Below are positions 35,579 to 44,157 of a stretch of DNA of 64,000 nucleotides, in pieces. How positions within the stretch are numbered: position 1 is the first letter of the stretch; each line of letters starts with the position of its first letter. The translations under genes were made by a program, and so were the position numbers. The DNA is from an uncultured Actinomycetes bacterium (GTDB taxonomy: Bacteria > Actinomycetota > Acidimicrobiia > Acidimicrobiales > RAAP-2), in the NCBI GenBank assembly GCA_903871335.1, contig CAIQGE010000025.1, forward strand, positions 1 through 64,000, in the 5' to 3' direction. The notes beneath the pieces are model-generated. The model saw nothing but the letters and a program-made list of their open reading frames with translations. It ran no database searches and was not told the origin of the DNA.

Positions 35579-36325
35579 CTAGCGGCCCAATTGTTCCTTG
35601 AGCTCGGGCGGCATGAAATTGTTCTCTTCGGTGGTGTCGGCTTCGACGAGCTCGACCATTTTGTCAACAACGTCCTGCGGGTCGAGTTGACCCTCGGTCA
35701 CGAATTGGTGGACGACTTTAAAGAGTCCGGTCGCCGGCGCGTTGGATGCGTCATCGTCAAACCACTCCCACATGGAGGCGGCCATGCGATCGTTGAATCC
35801 CGTGTTGTACGGCCCCGGATTCAGTAGCGTCACGTCGACACCCTGGGCGGCCACTTCGGCTCGAAGTGACTTGCCCATGGCTTCGAGCGCGTGCTTGGTC
35901 ATGGAGTACGGCCCGAATGATGGTCCGGCGATCACGCCCGCGATCGAGGACACGATGATGATGCGACCGCTCCCTCGCTCCAGCATGCCGGGGAGGACTG
36001 CCTGGGTCACCGCGAGGGTGCCAAAGACATTGACGTCGAAGAGCCGACGAACTCGATCGAGCGGAACGTCCGCCATGGGTCCGGTTTGTCCCGCGCCCGC
36101 GTTGTTGATCAGGACGTCGATATTCCAATCGGCGGCTCGGCGCACGTCGTCAGTGGTGATGTCCATTTTTTCGACGCGCAATGTCGGGGCCTCTGCGCGC
36201 AGGGCGTCAGCCTGCTCGGTAGTTTCCGTGGTGGCGATGACGTCGTGGCCCCGGGACGCCAGGGCTAGGGCCGCGCCCTTGCCAAAGCCCGAGCCGGCGC
36301 CGGTGATGAGAATGGTGCGAGACAT
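35579..36325 (-). CDS. short-chain dehydrogenase/reductase
   Basis: 248-residue classical SDR. NAD(P)-binding TGAGSGFGKGAALALASRG, structural INNAGAGQ, catalytic Ser in VSSIAGV and the YxxxK pair in YSMTKHALE, then LNPGPYNTGF. Substrate unknown. It follows the FGGY kinase by 30 bp with its own AAGGAG Shine-Dalgarno, so it is probably the last gene of the glycerol-phosphate operon. It faces the ferredoxin reductase with a 15-bp gap. Confidence 0.85.
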   Translation of the reverse strand: MSRTILITGAGSGFGKGAALALASRGHDVIATTETTEQADALRAEAPTLRVEKMDITTDDVRRAADWNIDVLINNAGAGQTGPMADVPLDRVRRLFDVNVFGTLAVTQAVLPGMLERGSGRIIIVSSIAGVIAGPSFGPYSMTKHALEAMGKSLRAEVAAQGVDVTLLNPGPYNTGFNDRMAASMWEWFDDDASNAPATGLFKVVHQFVTEGQLDPQDVVDKMVELVEADTTEENNFMPPELKEQLGR

Positions 36326-36355
36326 ATTTCTCCTTGAGGTGTGGTGGTGTGTGGT

Positions 36356-37807
36356 TTAGAAGGCGACGGCGGAAAGGTCGGGGATGGTCTCTTCGGCTCG
36401 TGCCACGATGTTCGCCCACTGCGCTCGAGCGTGAGCGCGCTCGTCAACCGTGGTGGTGGGGGCGTAGTGCTCCGTGGGATGCCAATTGGCCGCGACGTCC
36501 TCCAGCGAGAGGGCGTCCACGGCGACGAGAGCCATGAGTCCGGCGCCACGCGTCGTGGCCTCTCGCTCCGGAGAGACGGCTACGTTGCAGCCCGTCACGT
36601 CCGCCAACATTTGCACCAAGAAGCGGTTGGAGGTCATACCACCGTCCACGCGTAATTCCGAAATGGTGGCTCCCGTTTCTTCTTCCGCCGCGGCGACCAG
36701 GTCAGCTCCGCGGTGCGCGATTCCTTCGAGCACCGCGCGCACCAGATGGGCCTTGGTGGAGCCTCGCGTGAGTCCCAAGAAGGCGCCACGAGCACCAAAG
36801 TCCCATTGCGGCGTACCCAGTCCCAAGAGTGCCGGAACGAAATACACCCCGTCGCTCGAATCGATGGACCGCGCCAGTGTTTCGGTCTCGGCGGCATCAG
36901 AGATCAAGCCGAGGTCGTCGCGCAGCCACTCAATGCAGGTTCCCGCGGAGAGCACAATGCCTTCCACACCCCAGGTCTTGGACTGTTCGCGACTTTGGGC
37001 GACAATCGGAAAGCACCCCGAGGTAAATCGCGTCATTCGGTCAGGTCCCGCGGGACCGCGCACGAGATTCAACATCGCTCCGGTACCAAAGGTGATCTTG
37101 GTTGCTCCCGGCGTGACGCACGATTGTCCGAAGAGCGACGCCGGTTGATCCCCGATGAGGGCGGTGATTCTCGGCGCACCGGGCAGCGCAGTCGCCCGTC
37201 CCACATCGCCCATGGTGTTGACAATGGTGGGCAACATGGCGTGGTCGAGCTGGAGAACATCGATGACGTCGTGGTCCCACGCCAGGTCCAAATTGACGAG
37301 TCCGTTGACACCCGCGTTTGAGTGATCGGTCACGTGGATGGCGCCCTCACTCAAGATCCACGCCACGTAGGTTTCGATGGTCGCGAATTTGAGTTCGGCC
37401 GCGGGCCGACCGCTGTGCTCCACAAGCCATTTTGCTTTCGTGGCGGACTGATTCGGGGCCAGTCGCAATCCTTGACCTTGCAACACCAAACAGTCGATGA
37501 CGGTGCGCAGATCCTGCCAACCCAAGGCGGGACCCACGGGTTCACCGGTCGCGGGATCGAACACGATGGTGGTGGCACGCTGATTCGCGATACCGACCAC
37601 GTCACACTCCCCACCATCACGCAAGCTCTGGCGGGCGAGTTCGAGAGACAACGAGCCAATCTCGCGGGCGTCCAGCTCGACTTCGCCCGGCTGGGGCGAC
37701 GTCACGGTGAGTGGGCGCTGATGGATGAAGCCCACCGAGCCGTCGGTCTCGACGATCCCGGTGCGCACTGACGTCGTTCCCACGTCCACCACCAAGGCCC
37801 TCACCAT
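36356..37807 (-). CDS. FGGY-family kinase, glycerol-kinase-like
   Basis: 483 residues of the FGGY sugar/polyol kinase fold: DVGTTSVRTGIV (phosphate loop), GWQDLRT, GDQPASLFGQ with the catalytic Asp, FGTGAMLNLV, and VDGGMTSNRFLVQMLADVTG in the second lobe. Overall closest to glycerol kinase, but the glycerol-contact pair differs: NQRETT of GlpK is NQRATT here, and the Tyr of the AYFSATK segment is Asn (PNQSATK). Position in a glpD operon argues for a glycerol-related substrate. The ATG overlaps the preceding stop by 7 bp. Confidence 0.85.
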   Translation of the reverse strand: MVRALVVDVGTTSVRTGIVETDGSVGFIHQRPLTVTSPQPGEVELDAREIGSLSLELARQSLRDGGECDVVGIANQRATTIVFDPATGEPVGPALGWQDLRTVIDCLVLQGQGLRLAPNQSATKAKWLVEHSGRPAAELKFATIETYVAWILSEGAIHVTDHSNAGVNGLVNLDLAWDHDVIDVLQLDHAMLPTIVNTMGDVGRATALPGAPRITALIGDQPASLFGQSCVTPGATKITFGTGAMLNLVRGPAGPDRMTRFTSGCFPIVAQSREQSKTWGVEGIVLSAGTCIEWLRDDLGLISDAAETETLARSIDSSDGVYFVPALLGLGTPQWDFGARGAFLGLTRGSTKAHLVRAVLEGIAHRGADLVAAAEEETGATISELRVDGGMTSNRFLVQMLADVTGCNVAVSPEREATTRGAGLMALVAVDALSLEDVAANWHPTEHYAPTTTVDERAHARAQWANIVARAEETIPDLSAVAF

Positions 37808-39255
37808 GCGGGTCCACCCAGTGAGAGCACGCCGGGGTTGCACACGGCGTTCGGGTCTAGTGCGGTCTTGAGAGCCTCCAGCACGGAGTAGCCCGATCCG
37901 AGGGCTTCACGAACAAAGCGCGCACGATTTCGTCCGACGCCGTGATGATGGCTGAGCGCACCCCCGGAGGCCAACACCGCGGTAGACGCCGCGTCCCACG
38001 CGCTGCGGTAGTACTCGTCCGAGGAACCTTCGGGCCGGCCGACAAAGGTGAAGTACAAGCACGCCCCGTCCTGATACGCGTGGGACTGGTGGACCGAAGC
38101 AAGGAGTGTCCCGGGAATGGCCCGCAGGGCCTCGGTCACTCGATCGTGGATGGTGACGAGTGACGCCCACGGGCCAGCAACCTCGATGGTGTCGACAACG
38201 AAACCCTTGGCCCACAGGGGTCCTAGGGCACTGACGTCGTTGCGGTGACCGAGCCAACGTTCCACGTGCGCCACGTCTTCGGACATGGCCGCTGTGCATT
38301 CTTCGTCAACGATCGACATGGTCGCCGCGAGGAGGCCCGGGTCGCCCTCATCGAGAACGATCAGCGCGCAGCGGTCCAGAGAGAAGTTGCGTTGTGATTC
38401 GGCGACGTCATAGAGACGAAGAACGGCGGGCCGAGCTCCTCGCTGCAGAATGCGGCGACAGGCATCGAGACCGTCGGCGACGGAGTCAAAGCTGTAGGCG
38501 GCGCGGGCTTCGTGCGCCGGCTTGTGGTGGACCACGAGTGTTGCTTCGACGATGACGCCCAGGGAGCCTTCGGCACCGACGAAGACTTGATTGAGGTCTG
38601 GTCCCACGGCACTGCGAGGACCCCGGCCACCCGTCGTGACGACGGAGCCATCAGCCAGCACGACCGTGAGTCCCCGCACCATGTCCTCGATCTTGCCGTA
38701 GCGATTGGAATACTGGCCCGCCCCGCGGCACGCCAACCAACCGCCCACCGTTGCGAGATCGAAGGATTGGGGGAAGTGCCCGACCGTGAATCCTCGTTCG
38801 TTCAAGAACGCTTCAAGTTCTGGGCCAAAGCAGCCCGCTTCGACGCGAACGGTGGCCGACACGGGATCAAAGTCGAGGATGCGGTTCAAGCCCGTCATGT
38901 CGAGCGCGATGCCACCGGTGCTCGGAATGGCGCCGCCCACGACACCCGAGCGTCCACCTTGCGGGGTGACCGGTACGTGGTGGCGCGACGCGATGGCGAG
39001 GGTGGCGCTCACGTCCTCGATGGACCGTGCGTGAACAACCGCGCCGGCCAGCGCCGGAAGACGTGCGTCATTAATCCATCCAATCGTCAGCGGCCACCAG
39101 TCACGCCCATGCTCTGCTCGGACGTGGTCGTCGGTGGAGACCGGGATGTCGCGCTGGGTGAGGTCGTAGACCACGGCGGCGGCGAGTTCGGGACCGGTAA
39201 AGACGGTGGTCATCGGCCCGTCGGGGAGGGCGTTGGGCATGGTCGGTGTGGTCAC
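37801..39255 (-). CDS. alkyl-dihydroxyacetone-phosphate-synthase-like FAD enzyme
   Basis: 484 residues, VAO/PCMH-type FAD protein. The FAD domain reads VPVTPQGGRSGVVGGAIPST, LDMTGLNRILDFD, VGHFPQSFDLATVGGWLACR and GAEGSLGVIVEATL. The C-terminal active site is GGALSHHHGVGRNRARF; the SHHHGVG triple-His element is that of alkyl-DHAP synthase, which swaps the acyl chain of acyl-DHAP for a fatty alcohol in ether-lipid synthesis. A D-lactate dehydrogenase role is the alternative. GTG 39255 overlaps the glpD stop (GTGA) and has an AGGGAG Shine-Dalgarno. Confidence 0.8.
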   Translation of the reverse strand: MTTPTMPNALPDGPMTTVFTGPELAAAVVYDLTQRDIPVSTDDHVRAEHGRDWWPLTIGWINDARLPALAGAVVHARSIEDVSATLAIASRHHVPVTPQGGRSGVVGGAIPSTGGIALDMTGLNRILDFDPVSATVRVEAGCFGPELEAFLNERGFTVGHFPQSFDLATVGGWLACRGAGQYSNRYGKIEDMVRGLTVVLADGSVVTTGGRGPRSAVGPDLNQVFVGAEGSLGVIVEATLVVHHKPAHEARAAYSFDSVADGLDACRRILQRGARPAVLRLYDVAESQRNFSLDRCALIVLDEGDPGLLAATMSIVDEECTAAMSEDVAHVERWLGHRNDVSALGPLWAKGFVVDTIEVAGPWASLVTIHDRVTEALRAIPGTLLASVHQSHAYQDGACLYFTFVGRPEGSSDEYYRSAWDAASTAVLASGGALSHHHGVGRNRARFVREALGSGYSVLEALKTALDPNAVCNPGVLSLGGPAW

Positions 39256-40904
39256 GAGGACTCCCTTTCGACACGCAGTCCCGCGGCCTCGAATTCCCGG
39301 GCGACGAGAGAACGGTAGTGCGAAACTTCGATTTCCTGCTGCTCGACGGACCATCCCATGTCGGCGGCAACCAACGAAGCGACGTCGGGGGCCGCAGCCC
39401 ACGTGGCCCGAGCGTCTTGTAAGTGCGCCCTCGTGCGTCGCGTCAACAAGTCCTCGAGCGTCGTGACCATCTCGTGGCGGGCGCTGTAGACGAACTCGGC
39501 GCCGCAATACGGCAGGCCTTCGATCACCGGCGCGGCCCATGCGGGTTTCTCGGCAATGAGATCGAGAATCTCAGCGGTGCGCGTTCCGAAGCGCCGGTAC
39601 AGGTGCAGGCTGATCTCGTCGGGAGTTGCGACGGGGCCATTGGTGGGGGCGCCGAATAGTTTCAGGTGGGCTGTCTTGCATTTGGTCCGTCGACCGAGCT
39701 GTTGGCAGAGGGCGTCGACTGTGTCTTCCGCCATCTGCCGGTACGTCGTCCACTTGCCCCCGGTGATGTGCACCACTCCGTCGGCGTTGACGATGACTTT
39801 GTGGCGGCGCGAGAGGTCGGCGGTCCTCTCCTTGACCTTCTCGCCGTCCTCCGGCGCCAACAGTGGTCGCAGCCCCGCCCACACACCCGTCACGTCGTCT
39901 TCGGTGAGTTGCGACGTCGTTGAACCATTGGCCGCCTTCAGGATGTACGCGATGTCCTCCGGTGTGCACAGGGGCTCATCCAAAGGTCCGTCGTAGGCCG
40001 TGTCGGTCGTGCCGAGATAGGTGAACCCCGCCTCTTCAAAGGGGACGACGAAAATGCTTCGCCGGTCACCCGGGACCGCGAACACCGCGGCGACGTCCGC
40101 AGGAAGTCGATTGTGCGGCACGCTGATGTGAATTCCCTTGGCGGGGGTAATTCGGTGCGACGCGTGTTGCTCGGCCATGGAGAAGATGGCGTCCGCCCAT
40201 ACACCAGTCGCGTTGACGACGCTCGCCGTCGCGATGGTGAATACTTCCCCCGTTCGTTCGTCACGAACACTGACGGCGGTGACACGGCCGTCAGTGTCGT
40301 GAGCAAAATCTGTCGCGCGGATATAGGTGGCGACCGTCGTGTCGAAGTTGTGCGCGGCGGTTTGCGCCAGCGTCAGGGCCACTCGGGCGTCGTCGCCTCG
40401 CGCGTCGAAGTACAAGAAGCCCGCGACCAGTCGATCGACTTTCAGAGTCGGAAGATGTTCGAGCGCTTGTTGGCGTGTGACTTTTTGGTAGCGCTTGCCA
40501 ATCCGCCATCCGCCCGTGACGTCGTAGATCCGCAGCGCCGTGCTGTAGCTGCGTGCGACGGTTTTCGAGACGACGCCGTCTTTTCCGAAGAGGGGAATGA
40601 GAAAGGGGAGGACGCGAACGAGGTGGGGCGCATTTTCGAGAAGGCGCTGACGTTCCCGGAGGTTTTCGTACACCAGACGAAATTCCTTTTGTTGCAGATA
40701 CCGCAAACCTCCGTGGACCATTTTTGACGACTTCGACGAGGTCCCCACCGCCACGTCACCGGCGTCAATCAGGGCGACTTTGAGACCGCGCTGGGCGGCG
40801 TCCACCGCGACGCCGGCACCAGTCATGCCCGCACCGATCACGACCACGTCGAATTGTTCACTTCGTAATCGATTGATCGCGTCGGCTCGGTTAAATGTCT
40901 GCAC
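39252..40904 (-). CDS. glpD: glycerol-3-phosphate dehydrogenase (FAD, quinone-linked)
   Basis: 550 residues. Oxidises glycerol 3-phosphate to dihydroxyacetone phosphate and passes electrons to the quinone pool at the membrane. FAD-binding VVVIGAGMTGAGVAVDAAQR, the GTSSKSSKMVHGGLRYL block, VNATGVWAD, ITPAKGIHISVPHNR, IFVVPFEEAGFTYLGTTDTA and GGKWTTYRQMAED are all GlpD signatures. Length is standard. GTG 40904 is used, with a CAnnnT hexamer (CAACAT) 6 nt upstream; it is divergent from the acyl-CoA dehydrogenase across 74 bp. First gene of a four-gene operon. Confidence 0.9.
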   Translation of the reverse strand: MQTFNRADAINRLRSEQFDVVVIGAGMTGAGVAVDAAQRGLKVALIDAGDVAVGTSSKSSKMVHGGLRYLQQKEFRLVYENLRERQRLLENAPHLVRVLPFLIPLFGKDGVVSKTVARSYSTALRIYDVTGGWRIGKRYQKVTRQQALEHLPTLKVDRLVAGFLYFDARGDDARVALTLAQTAAHNFDTTVATYIRATDFAHDTDGRVTAVSVRDERTGEVFTIATASVVNATGVWADAIFSMAEQHASHRITPAKGIHISVPHNRLPADVAAVFAVPGDRRSIFVVPFEEAGFTYLGTTDTAYDGPLDEPLCTPEDIAYILKAANGSTTSQLTEDDVTGVWAGLRPLLAPEDGEKVKERTADLSRRHKVIVNADGVVHITGGKWTTYRQMAEDTVDALCQQLGRRTKCKTAHLKLFGAPTNGPVATPDEISLHLYRRFGTRTAEILDLIAEKPAWAAPVIEGLPYCGAEFVYSARHEMVTTLEDLLTRRTRAHLQDARATWAAAPDVASLVAADMGWSVEQQEIEVSHYRSLVAREFEAAGLRVERESS

Positions 40905-40965
40905 CGACCCATGTTGGCACAGCGCCTTCGCCCGCTCGATCGGTCGTCGAAGGCCGTGATTCGGG

Positions 40966-40971
40966 TAGGTT
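40966..40971 (+). promoter_or_regulatory. -10 hexamer of a leaderless promoter
   Basis: TAGGTT, 7 nt before the acyl-CoA dehydrogenase ATG at 40979. Confidence 0.45.
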
Positions 40972-40978
40972 CGCTCAC

Positions 40979-42154
40979 ATGGACTTTGCACTGACCGATG
41001 AACTTGCGGCCCTTCAAGAAACGGTGCGGCGGCTCGCACAGGACAAGATCAAGCCTCGCGCTCGCGAGATCGACCTGACGGGCGAGTACCCCCAGGACAT
41101 CTTTGACGCCTTCCGCGACGCGGACCTCTTGGGGTTGTGTATTCCGAGTGAGTACGGCGGCTCCGGGGCCGGCATCTTGGGGCTCACCCTCGCGATTGAG
41201 GAGGTCACCAAGTATTCCAACGTGATTGGCCTGATGCTGTTGCTCACCCGCTTGCCGACGGGTCCCATCATGATTGCCGGGAGTGAAGAGCAGAAGCTGC
41301 GCTATCTCCCAGGTATCGCGAATGGAACGCAGCGTGCGTCGTTCGGTCTCTCCGAACCCGGTGCGGGTTCGGACGTCGCCGGCATGCAAACGCGCGCGAC
41401 ACCGGATCCGGACGTTGACGGCGGATGGATCTTGAACGGCACGAAATGTTGGATCTCCGGTGTTCGTCAGGCAGACTGGTTCACCGTGTTCGCCAAGACC
41501 GGTGAGCCGTCGTCACGACTCCACGACTCGATTACCGCGTTCATCGTCGACGCGGACACACCCGGCGTCTCTCGCCCACGGGTGGACGCCAAGATGGGTG
41601 TCAAGGGCATCGACACCGGTGACATCGTTTTTGACAATGTCCACGTCGGGCCGCACAACGTCATTGGCGCCGTCGGTGGCTTCCGGGTGGCCATGTTGGG
41701 CCTCAATGCCATGCGACCCATTGTCGCCGCGCGAGGGATCGGACTCGCGGAAGGAGCCCTCATGTACGCAACCGAGTACGTGAAGAACCGACCGGCGTTC
41801 GGCAAAACAATCGCAGAATTCCAGGGGATTCAGTGGGAGATCGCCAAGTGCGCGACCGAAATTGAAGCCGCCCGCCTGCTGACCTATCGCTCCGCGTGGC
41901 TCGCGGATCAGGGGAAGTACACCAAGGAGTACGTCCCTATGTTGTCAATGGCGAAGTACTACGCCACCGAAGTTGCGGTGAAGGCGTCGGGCCTGGCGGT
42001 TCAATTGCTCGGTGCGGCGGGGTACATGGAAGAACACCCCACCGAACAGTGGTATCGCGATGCTCGTCAGCTCACGATCGTCGAGGGCACGTCGCAAGTT
42101 CAGCTCGGACTGATTGGCAAGGGTGTCCTCGGGCACGATCTGTGGTGGGACTAG
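40979..42154 (+). CDS. acyl-CoA dehydrogenase
   Basis: 391 residues, homotetrameric FAD enzyme that introduces a 2,3-double bond in acyl-CoA. Signature 1 is ASFGLSEPGAGSDVAGMQT and the second FAD region is GVKGIDTGDIVFDNVHV. The C-terminal region YATEVAVKASGLAVQLLGAA is followed by the catalytic Glu in LTIVEGTSQVQLG. Chain-length preference is not evident. Followed without a gap by trpD; the functional link is unclear. Confidence 0.9.
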   Translation: MDFALTDELAALQETVRRLAQDKIKPRAREIDLTGEYPQDIFDAFRDADLLGLCIPSEYGGSGAGILGLTLAIEEVTKYSNVIGLMLLLTRLPTGPIMIAGSEEQKLRYLPGIANGTQRASFGLSEPGAGSDVAGMQTRATPDPDVDGGWILNGTKCWISGVRQADWFTVFAKTGEPSSRLHDSITAFIVDADTPGVSRPRVDAKMGVKGIDTGDIVFDNVHVGPHNVIGAVGGFRVAMLGLNAMRPIVAARGIGLAEGALMYATEYVKNRPAFGKTIAEFQGIQWEIAKCATEIEAARLLTYRSAWLADQGKYTKEYVPMLSMAKYYATEVAVKASGLAVQLLGAAGYMEEHPTEQWYRDARQLTIVEGTSQVQLGLIGKGVLGHDLWWD

Positions 42155-43174
42155 ATGGCCGATATTTCGTGGCCTGACGTCATCACGAAATTGGTGTCGC
42201 GCGTGGATCTCTCACGTGGTGAGGCGCGGGACGTTCTTCTCGCGATTCTCTCGGGATCGACGGACGACGTGTTCGTGGCGGCCTTCCTCGCGAGTCTGAC
42301 AACCAAAGGCGAGACTGTTGATGAACTCACGGGCTTTGTCGACGCTCTTATGACCGAAGCCGTTAGCTTTCGAGTGGACGATGACGCGATGGACATCGTC
42401 GGCACCGGCGGTGACCGGTTGCGGAGCGTCAATGTCTCCACCATGGCGGCGCTCACGGTGGCGGCCTGTGGCGTCCCCGTCGCCAAACACGGCAACCGAG
42501 CCGCGTCATCGTCGGTGGGCACGGCCGACGTCCTCGAGGAGCTCGGCGTGAAGATTGACGTGGACGCTGAGGTGGTGGCGCGGTGCGTGGCCGAAGCGGG
42601 CGTTGGTTTTTGTTACGCGCAGCGCTTTCATCCGGGACTGCGGTTTCTCGGACCAGTGCGTCGTCAACTCGGCTTTCGCACGGCTTTTAATGTGCTGGGC
42701 CCCTTGGCCAATCCGGCGAGCGTGCAACGCCTGCTTCTCGGTGTCGCCGACCCGACGGTGATGGACCGCATGGCGGCGGTTCTCCAGGCTCGCGGCGTCC
42801 AACGGGCTTTCCTCGTGCACGCCGACGATGGCCTCGACGAGCTGAGTCTGGGGGCGGCGGCCACGATCGTCGACGTGACACCCGAGACCATTGTCACGAT
42901 GCGCGTAGATCCGCCGGCCCTGCTCGGTCTTCGTCATGACGTGAGTGAGATCCGCGGGGGAGACGCCGCGCTCAACGCGAAGGCCGTTCGGGATTTCGTC
43001 GCGGCGACGCCGGGCGCCGTCTTTGACACGGTGTGCGCCAATGCCGGTCTGGCGCTGATGGTCGCGGGCCGCGTGTCGACTCTTGACGAAGGTTTCGAAA
43101 TGGCCGTGACCGCGGTGCGCGACGGCGGTGCCGCCCGAGCGCTCGAAGGACTCGTGGCGCTGTCGAATTCCTAG
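42155..43174 (+). CDS. trpD: anthranilate phosphoribosyltransferase
   Basis: 339 residues. Transfers phosphoribose from PRPP to anthranilate, the second step of tryptophan synthesis. PRPP motif DIVGTGGDRLRSVNVSTMAA, VAKHGNRAASSSVGTADVLE, anthranilate-site region RRQLGFRTAFNVLGPLANP and DDGLDELSLGA are diagnostic. It starts at the base after the acyl-CoA dehydrogenase stop and has no visible Shine-Dalgarno, so coupling is likely. No other trp genes are in the window. The stop shares CTAG with galK. Confidence 0.95.
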   Translation: MADISWPDVITKLVSRVDLSRGEARDVLLAILSGSTDDVFVAAFLASLTTKGETVDELTGFVDALMTEAVSFRVDDDAMDIVGTGGDRLRSVNVSTMAALTVAACGVPVAKHGNRAASSSVGTADVLEELGVKIDVDAEVVARCVAEAGVGFCYAQRFHPGLRFLGPVRRQLGFRTAFNVLGPLANPASVQRLLLGVADPTVMDRMAAVLQARGVQRAFLVHADDGLDELSLGAAATIVDVTPETIVTMRVDPPALLGLRHDVSEIRGGDAALNAKAVRDFVAATPGAVFDTVCANAGLALMVAGRVSTLDEGFEMAVTAVRDGGAARALEGLVALSNS

Positions 43175-44157
43175 GTGAGGCGCGCGAGCGCGCCGTTGGA
43201 CGGACGGACACGCCAGTGACGCACCCCCTCGATGCTCGGTTGAACGTCAGAGTCGTGCACCGCGAGAATGCATCCCCCAAACCCGCCGCCCATCAGCCGA
43301 GCGCCAAAGACGCCCGGGAGCGAGCAAATGGTCCCCACGAGCGCGTCGATGGTGGGCAGCGAAACTTCGAAGTCGTCGCGCAAGGACACGTGAGAACTCC
43401 GGAGCAGTGAGCCGATGGCTCGTAGGTCACTGGTCGTCAGCGCGACCTCCATGGCGAGAACCCGCTCGTTTTCGCTGAGCACGTGTCGCGCCCGACGGCG
43501 TAGAAGAGGCTCGCCCAGGCCCGCAACGTCGGACATCGTGAGCGTTCGGAAAGGACCCAGTTCCCTGCTCACGGCCCGACACTCATCGCGGCGGTCGCGG
43601 TAGCCCGACGTCGCCAGGGATCTCGAAATACCGGAGTGGAAAACTGTAAAGCCGATGTCAACGGGAATAGGGACGAATCGCGTCGCGAGGTTCGAGAAAT
43701 CAATAAGTAGTGCGCTGTGCTCCCGCCCCCCGAGCGTCGCGAGCGGATCCAGCAAGCCCACGTCGCTGCCCGCGAGAGACTCGTAGCGTTGCACGAGACG
43801 GGCAACGTCTTCCAAAGTGCCGCGAGCGCCACTGACCAGAGTGAGCGCGCCAATGTACGCGGCGGACGACGACATGCCGGCACCCGCCGGCAGCGTGCTG
43901 GAGACGTGCAAGTCGACGTTCGTGACGTGTCGATCAGTGAGGACAACCCGGGCCTGTCGCTCAAACTCGTGCTCGGCCTCGGTGTCGGCAAACCAGACAC
44001 CGAACCCATCGGCCGCGACCCGCACCCGGTCGTCGGCGCGAGCGCTACTGGTCACGTTGACGCCGAGATCAACCGCGAAGGGCAGAGCGAGTCCCTCGTT
44101 GTAATCAGTATGTTCGCCAATGAGGTTGACGCGACCGGGGACAAAGACCGATTTCAT
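43171..44157 (-). CDS. galK: galactokinase
   Basis: 328 residues, shorter than the usual 380 because it begins directly at the first motif, VFVPGRVNLIGEHTDYN. The ATP loop is LPAGAGMSSSAAYIGAL and the third GHMP motif is GARLMGGGFGGC. Phosphorylates galactose at C1. The ATG overlaps the beta-glycosidase stop (ATGA), forming a two-gene galactoside operon; galT and galE are not nearby. The missing N-terminal strand could alter specificity but the catalytic motifs are complete. Confidence 0.85.
   Translation of the reverse strand: MKSVFVPGRVNLIGEHTDYNEGLALPFAVDLGVNVTSSARADDRVRVAADGFGVWFADTEAEHEFERQARVVLTDRHVTNVDLHVSSTLPAGAGMSSSAAYIGALTLVSGARGTLEDVARLVQRYESLAGSDVGLLDPLATLGGREHSALLIDFSNLATRFVPIPVDIGFTVFHSGISRSLATSGYRDRRDECRAVSRELGPFRTLTMSDVAGLGEPLLRRRARHVLSENERVLAMEVALTTSDLRAIGSLLRSSHVSLRDDFEVSLPTIDALVGTICSLPGVFGARLMGGGFGGCILAVHDSDVQPSIEGVRHWRVRPSNGALARLT

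Noticed and set aside
37801-39255. Calling the FAD enzyme a D-lactate dehydrogenase
   Set aside because: The SHHHGVG active-site element and the glpD context favour an alkyl-DHAP-synthase-like enzyme, though the point is not settled.
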